64,000 nt of DNA from Perca fluviatilis. Its lineage: Eukaryota > Chordata > Actinopteri > Perciformes > Percidae. Every line of letters starts with the position of its first letter. Position 1 is the stretch's first letter. The stretch lies in assembly GCF_010015445.1 (NCBI RefSeq), contig NC_053133.1, positions 2,169,766 through 2,233,765 on the forward strand, given 5' to 3'. Below, one piece after another: positions 59,882-64,000 of the stretch. The notes beneath the pieces were generated by a model. The model saw nothing but the letters and a program-made list of their open reading frames with translations. It had not been told where the DNA came from and did no database searches. A program made the position numbers and the translations under genes.

Positions 59882-61121
59882 CTGGAGAAAGAAGAATCAG
59901 GTGAGTGAAATAATATGAGGGGAAACCAGCAAGGCTGATATTATTGAACACGGAGATACCAAAGCAAGCATCATATCACACAGCTGAGCCCATCAGAATA
60001 TATCAAATGAGTATCAACACTGTGAGGGAGATGAGATGACTTACCTGTACCTGTACGGCATGTCTGCTGCATGCCGGACTATCTATTACAGCAGATATCA
60101 CTGTAGCAAACCAGATTGTTGTTGACTATATAGTTTGACAGAGACAGTGAAACTCAACTCTGCCAATGCTCCGTAACACTATCAGAAATTGACTCTGAGA
60201 TGATTTGAGTAGCATTTTTTATATCCAAATATCATTGTCAAGTTACTTGGGATAGCTTGGTACATTTATGATGAATAAATTAGACCATGGTCAACTTGAC
60301 AGCGGTACTACTTGTACTAGGGTTAAACAACACATTCCATAAAGCCCTGTGCATTTGGTTGCAAAGACAGTTAGTTACTTCTAACCTTAGGTCGAAGGCT
60401 TTCACTTTTAGAATACATATGTTGTTTTTATAGGAATTTAAATTGTTCTACCATCTCCGAAGACATATTTAGGTTTTGTGCTGTAAAACTTTTTGATTGG
60501 CGATCAGGTAGATGGGTGCACAAAGTGTCTGACTTTTTTTGCATCCCATCTCCTACAAACACTCAATCTTCCCCGAAACCTTAACCAAGTAGTTTTAGTT
60601 GCCTAACTTAACTAAACTGAAGATCAGAAAACATATAAACTATTTTAACAGTCATATAGGTTGTTTCGGAAGGCCTTGACATAAAAGCTGTTTAGATGTT
60701 AGGACGTTTTTGGGTCATAAATAATGTTACAATATTAACAATGATTACTATGATGATGACATTTTTAGTGACATACAAATGTTTCACATGGGCTTTAAAT
60801 GTTTATCACTGACATATATTTATATATATTGAAAGCATCAAAATTATTGCAAAGTGAAAGTTGTGTATGAGCGATGCATGCTAGATGCATGTTGCATCTT
60901 TCATGTATTATTATATACCAATTGCTATCTTGGAACTAAGAATAATAAATAAATATTATAGTCACATACTTTACTAAGAGCTTAAAAATAAAATAACCAG
61001 ACTCAAATCACTCAAATATGAAGAGACAAAACTAAGAATTAATTTCATGAATATGTGAGTATATAACCAGGTCTAAATCCTACAGGACAGTCTGGCTGCT
61101 CACAACACGGCTGGCTGTTAC
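59882..61121. other. sspo intron(s)
   Basis: AT-rich, no transposon end recognised. The candidate micro-exon 60045-60082 lies here; nothing else resembles an exon. Confidence 0.5.
60045..60082 (-). CDS. sspo: sspo candidate 38-nt micro-exon
   Basis: Proposed only because it repairs the phase conflict between its neighbours. It starts in phase 0 after GTAATAG and ends with two bases of a codon before a near-perfect donor (CAG followed by GTAAGT), as the next exon requires. It would encode IVRHAADMPYRY plus a split Ser codon. The upstream pyrimidine tract is poor, and the peptide has no cysteine, which is odd for this part of the protein. A competing donor six bases earlier keeps the same phase. 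Confidence 0.3.
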
Positions 61122-61193
61122 CGTGACAGTCGGCAGGGACAGCGGTGAACATGGACAGTCAGCGTGGGACACACAGGAGCCTTCATGCAACAC
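61122..61193 (-). CDS. sspo: sspo exon: end of first TIL module
   Basis: A 72-nt, 24-codon exon entering and leaving in phase 0, with acceptor CTCATAG and donor GTAACA. VLHEGSCVSHADCPC is the usual end of a TIL domain (GxCVxxxxCPC). The remaining nine residues (SPLSLPTVT) are less typical, so the 3' boundary is less certain than the 5' one. The next clear exon (59835-59881) needs an upstream phase of 2, which this exon does not give. Either another small exon lies between them (see 60045-60082) or a different donor is used. Confidence 0.7.
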
Positions 61194-61317
61194 CTATGAG
61201 GGACACCGTGAGACTAGAAAAATCTGATCTTATTGGGGGTAAAATACAATTCTATCACAGCAATCCAACTACACGCACACACCCCCACATCCCCACACAC
61301 ACATGCGTGTTCAGACC

Positions 61318-62720
61318 AAGGTTATAATTGTTAACGAAAACGAACAAAATAACGAAAAAGCAAAAACAAAAACGAGGCATTACAAAAAAATTATATCTAA
61401 CTAAAACTGTAATGTCTGTTTGCAAAACTAACTCAAATAAAATAATATGATCGAGTAAATGTCCTTAGTTTTCGTCTTTGTCAATGTCTTTCATAGAGCT
61501 AATAACGTTATATCTTGTGTTGACATTTCCGACCATAGACTCGTTTTATACAGTCTATGCCATAGACTGGGAACCCAGAAATTCCGACATTCCATTTCAA
61601 ATTGAACACAACATAGTCCTTGCCCCTCGCCTGGCATCATGGCGGTACCGAAAGTCAGAAGAAAGCTGCAGAGACCTATTTGATTATGATGTGTAAGATA
61701 AAAGCAAGTGCCTTGCAATATGTGTACAATTTATTACAGGGAAAAATCCCACGAATTTCAAAGTACATTTGAGAAGTGCGCACAAGGAGGCTAACCTAGC
61801 TTACCTTAACAAGGTAAAGGAGAACGCAAAGCCCCCTTTCCCCGAAACAGAAGCTAACCCCGGTACAGGGCATGGACATATGGGTACAGGGCATGGATGT
61901 ATGGGTACAGGGCATGGACATATGGGTACAGGGCATGGATGTATGGGTACAGGGCATGGACATATGGGTACAGGGCATGGATGTATGGGTACAGGGCATC
62001 GACATATGGGTACAGGGCATGGATGTATGGGTACAGGGCATGGATGTATGGGTACAGGGCATCGACATATGGGTACTGGGCCAGGCAGCATGACGGAGAC
62101 AACCACAGGACAGAGAACACTACAGGCGTGCTTTCACCGGCGACCCGATAGCTGCTGGTTAGTAAATACGCATGAACACTAAAAGCGTGAGGAAGCGTGG
62201 GTTAATATGTGTATTAATATTGGGATGTCAACACAACTGTGTGAGTCGAATGACTTTAAAAAGTTCATCACTTTACTCGAACCAAAGTTCAAAACACCTG
62301 TTCATGTCTGTCTTCTTTAGTCTGTTGGCTGTTTAGGTTTTTTCCTGGAACACATTACTAACACATTTTGCACTCACTGCTGCATCTTGTGTAGACTGTT
62401 GACATATTTGTGCTCATCATCTTAATGTACATTTAATGTACTGGTGTTATTGTTGAATACATTGTGAATAAATATTTCTAAAATTCTATGATGTTTTTGT
62501 TGAGTTATTATTGCACAATACTTTTTCTGACATTTTTGAATCTTGCCCCTGACAAATAACCCATATTACAAAAAAAGACTAAAACTAATAAAAACTAAAC
62601 TCAACTAGCAAACCTGCTTCAAAAACGAATTAAAACTAAACTGAATTTGAAAACAAAAAGTCCAAACAAAATAAAAATAAAAACGAACGAACGAAAAATG
62701 CAAAACTATAATGACCTTGG
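61318..62720 (+). mobile_element. hAT-like element relic with BED-finger remnant and minisatellite
   Basis: The left end AAGGTTATAATTGTTAACG and the right end, inverted, CCAAGGTCATTATAG are imperfect inverted repeats. The subterminal text is rich in AACGAAAAC and ACTAAAACTAA words on both sides. Inside, GKNPTNFKVHLRSAHKEANL then AYLNKVKEN (about 61740-61820) is the second half of a BED-type zinc finger as found at the N-terminus of hAT transposases. The rest of the transposase is absent. A clean 8-bp duplication is not visible (TTCAGACC against TTTAGACC). The right end reaches the sspo donor at 62727. Confidence 0.65.
61862..62080. repeat. 21-bp minisatellite, 10 units
   Basis: The unit GGTACAGGGCATGGACATAT plus one G has three variants that differ at GGACATAT (A), GGATGTAT (B) and CGACATAT (C), in the order ABABABCBBC. 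Since 21 is divisible by three and the unit has no stop in most frames, nearly every frame is open; this is not a protein. Confidence 0.95.
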
Positions 62721-62727
62721 TTTAGAC

Positions 62728-62855
62728 CTGTCCAGGAGGGCAGTGGCACCCAGGGGTGCAGGCTCCAGGTAAACACTGAGTGTGTGGCCAAAGGTCCTCA
62801 CAGGTATATGGACAGGAACCTGAACAGTTACTAAACACCTGCCCAGTAGGACACC
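62728..62855 (-). CDS. sspo: sspo exon: TIL (trypsin inhibitor-like) module, first part
   Basis: A 128-nt exon, acceptor GTTGCAG, donor GTCTAA (weak at +3). The translation starts CPTGQVFSNCSGSCPYTCED and ends ACTPGCHCPPGQ, the characteristic cysteine spacing of a TIL domain as found in VWF, mucins, otogelin and SCO-spondin. It leaves in phase 0 and joins the next exon (VLHEGSCVSHADCPC), which completes the module. The donor is immediately followed by the right end of a hAT-like repeat (61318-62720), so the intron begins with only about 7-8 bases of non-repeat sequence. Confidence 0.85.
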
Positions 62856-63214
62856 CTGCAACACACATAGAATGATTAACATACGATGAATTACATCATG
62901 TCTCATATATATTTCAATACACAAATATGTTGTGTGTGTGTTTTTTCTCTATGCACACTTTACAATATATGTCTTCAGAACAGATTGTCTCAGACACATT
63001 TGAGGTCACACCTTTGACTGCATAACACTATAAATAAACTAACTGCCAATATCACTCATTAAGCATCTTATGAGTTGCATGGCAACCACTTAAGAAGAAT
63101 TCAATATAATTATTCAATATAACTTCAATTCAGTTATATTGCTTGGTAGAAATAAAGTACATAAATGTGCTCAATTTACAAATTTCAATGATGTGTGTGT
63201 TTTTGTTACCAGGC

Positions 63215-63640
63215 TCTGTTCCAGTGGTCCAACACAGGGCATCCCACCACCAGGCTCTGGCTCTCTGAGAACCGCCTTGTTCCGCATTGACAACCCAAGG
63301 CGGGCAGAAAAGATTGTAGCCGATCCCTGTCACTCCGGAAACAAACTGTTTGAACCCCTCCCCTCTGGCAGGAAGCTGCGGTCCATCAGGACCAAAACCA
63401 CATACCATAAACACAATTCTTAACACACCCAATGCTTAAACTACTAAAACAGCTATTTTGAATAAATTTGTCTCTGTTTCTTTTCTGTTTCTGTATTTAT
63501 TGTTAATTCTTTTTAATGCCCTCCATGGAGTCCATGGCTTACTATGTTTGTTTGTATGTATGCACCAATCACCAAACCAAATTCCTTGTAGGGTAACCAT
63601 TGTGGCAATAAACTCCTTTCTGAGGGTCTAATTAGGATGA
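63215..63640 (+). mobile_element. LINE 3' end (ORF tail and 3' UTR) in an sspo intron
   Basis: The plus strand reads RIDNPRRAEKIVADPCHSGN then KLFEPLPSGRKLRSIRTKTT, which I recognise as the C-terminal tail encoded by a common fish non-LTR retrotransposon. It is followed by a short 3' UTR with CAAATTCCTTGTA and GGCAATAAACTCCTTTCTGA. The element is 5'-truncated, as usual for LINE insertions, and lies antisense to sspo between two exons. Confidence 0.7.
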
Positions 63641-63697
63641 TGTACAAATGTTGGGATATTGTCAAATGTGCATGTTAGTACTTGTTCCAAGTCAAAC

Positions 63698-63894
63698 CTG
63701 GACATGATGGCAGATCACAGTTCTTTTTCTGCATGGTGTCATCACAGGAAGGACCGCCCTCTGTATCCTGGCAAAGGCGTGTCCTTGTTATCTGGCCACG
63801 GCCACAGGATGCTGAGCAGGAGCTCCATGGGTTCCATGGCTCATACACCGGACACTGAAGCTTGGTGCACACCAGAGTGCCATTCTCACACACA
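63698..63894 (-). CDS. sspo: sspo exon: thrombospondin type 1 module
   Basis: A 197-nt exon with acceptor CTACAG and donor GTTTGA, entering with one base of a split codon and leaving with one. It encodes a short VWC-like end (CENGTLVCTKLQCP), then a TSP type 1 repeat: WNPWSSCSASCGRGQ shows the W-x-x-W-x-x-C core and the CSxSCGxG loop, followed by cysteines in TRTRLC, PSC, KNC and LPSCPG. TSP1 repeats are the most numerous module in SCO-spondin and bind matrix or are fucosylated and C-mannosylated in secreted proteins. No stop or frame break was seen. The next exon continues the frame (G plus GG forms a Gly codon). No upstream sspo exon is visible between here and the window edge. Confidence 0.85.
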
Positions 63895-63942
63895 CTGTAG
63901 ATGAAGGGGTGTTTCGAGAGGTGAGATAACAGCTGATCTCAT

Positions 63943-64000
63943 GCTGGGGGGAGTGGTGGCCTAAAGGTTAGAGAAGCGAGCTTGTGAGTGGGAGTTCGTT
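63943..64000 (+). mobile_element. SINE head, cut by window edge
   Basis: GTGGTGGCCTAAAGGTTAGA then GAAGCGAGCTTGTGA matches the tRNA-like head of the SINE at 20458. Confidence 0.7.

Larger units (their letters stand above)
46105..63894 (-). other. sspo: sspo gene, C-terminal portion (overview)
   Basis: Nine exons plus one candidate micro-exon read right to left form the 3' end of SCO-spondin, a giant secreted glycoprotein of the subcommissural organ and floor plate that forms the Reissner fibre in the central canal. Module order seen: TSP type 1, TIL-like, short VWC-like link, second TIL-like, VWC-like, C-terminal cystine knot. All junctions are GT-AG. Phases agree across every joined pair except 61122 to 59881, where an extra exon is needed, and inside exon 51018-51144, which holds a one-base frame break. 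Other cystine-knot proteins such as otogelin or mucins also combine TIL and VWC modules, but the TSP1 module and the SCYRLDP-type knot favour SCO-spondin. The 5' part lies beyond 64000. Introns are full of transposons. Confidence 0.85.

Noticed and set aside
61769..62182. 137-codon frame with seven-residue GTGHGHM-like repeats
   Set aside because: Only the first part (BED-finger remnant) is coding in origin. The rest is a 21-bp minisatellite open in most frames.
63130..63432. Open frame of 100 codons on the minus strand, same strand as sspo, between two sspo exons
   Set aside because: It is the antisense of a recognisable LINE C-terminal tail on the plus strand, has no cysteine-rich module, and does not fit the phase between exons 63698 and 62855, which already join correctly.
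1..64000. CRISPR array or bacterial-type system
   Set aside because: The tandem repeats present lack regular unique spacers, and the DNA is clearly vertebrate.

Overview
The window is vertebrate nuclear DNA, almost certainly from a teleost fish and probably a percomorph. Coding density is very low. Exons are short with GT-AG junctions and matching phases. Dinucleotide and tetranucleotide microsatellites are abundant, and fish-type repeats are everywhere: tRNA-derived SINEs, Tc1, hAT, TTAA-target (Kolobok/T2-like) and CACTR-ended DNA elements, and LINE fragments. Nothing is prokaryotic: no operons, no CRISPR array. I recognised no rRNA gene and no intact tRNA gene.

Two conserved host genes are supported, both on the minus strand. 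(1) sspo (SCO-spondin) fills the right side. Nine exons with compatible phases plus one candidate micro-exon, from 63894 down to 46105, encode the C-terminal end: a thrombospondin type 1 module, two TIL-like cysteine-rich modules, a VWC-like module and the terminal cystine knot. The 5' part of the gene lies beyond the right edge. (2) kcnh2 (ERG-type potassium channel) is represented by its first coding exon, 31076-31151: exactly 76 coding bases, with a GC- and CpG-rich upstream stretch to about 31900. No second kcnh2 exon was found, so 1-31075 is most simply the first part of a very long kcnh2 intron 1. The two genes are head to tail, about 15 kb apart. They are also neighbours in human 7q36.1.

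Layout. 1-2160: tandem repeat array. 2287-4733: foldback repeat with a TTAA-flanked element inserted in it. 4740-13200: mostly unique AT-rich DNA with one SINE and small repeats. 13205-16841: a candidate CACTR-ended transposon with subterminal tandem repeats that carries a multi-exon, zinc-finger-like gene of a family I know as multi-copy in fish; its reading frame is broken three times. 16842-31075: unique DNA, SINEs, nested mariner-like and TTAA elements, a hAT MITE with a perfect 8-bp target duplication, and an 831-bp segment present twice, one copy flanked by perfect 60-bp direct repeats. 31076-46104: kcnh2 exon 1 and promoter, a LINE reverse-transcriptase relic, a large low-complexity element with hairpin ends, and two hAT elements with perfect 8-bp target duplications, one containing a near-palindromic 811-bp element. 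46105-64000: sspo, with two Tc1 copies, two hAT derivatives, a LINE tail, microsatellites and a 21-bp minisatellite in its introns.

The most interesting points are the transposon-borne gene, the 60-bp-flanked duplication, a CA repeat starting directly at an sspo 5' splice site, a transposon end within about 8 bp of another sspo splice donor, and the fact that all four frame breaks in recognisable coding sequence lie at homopolymer runs. The last point makes assembly indels a serious alternative to pseudogenisation.
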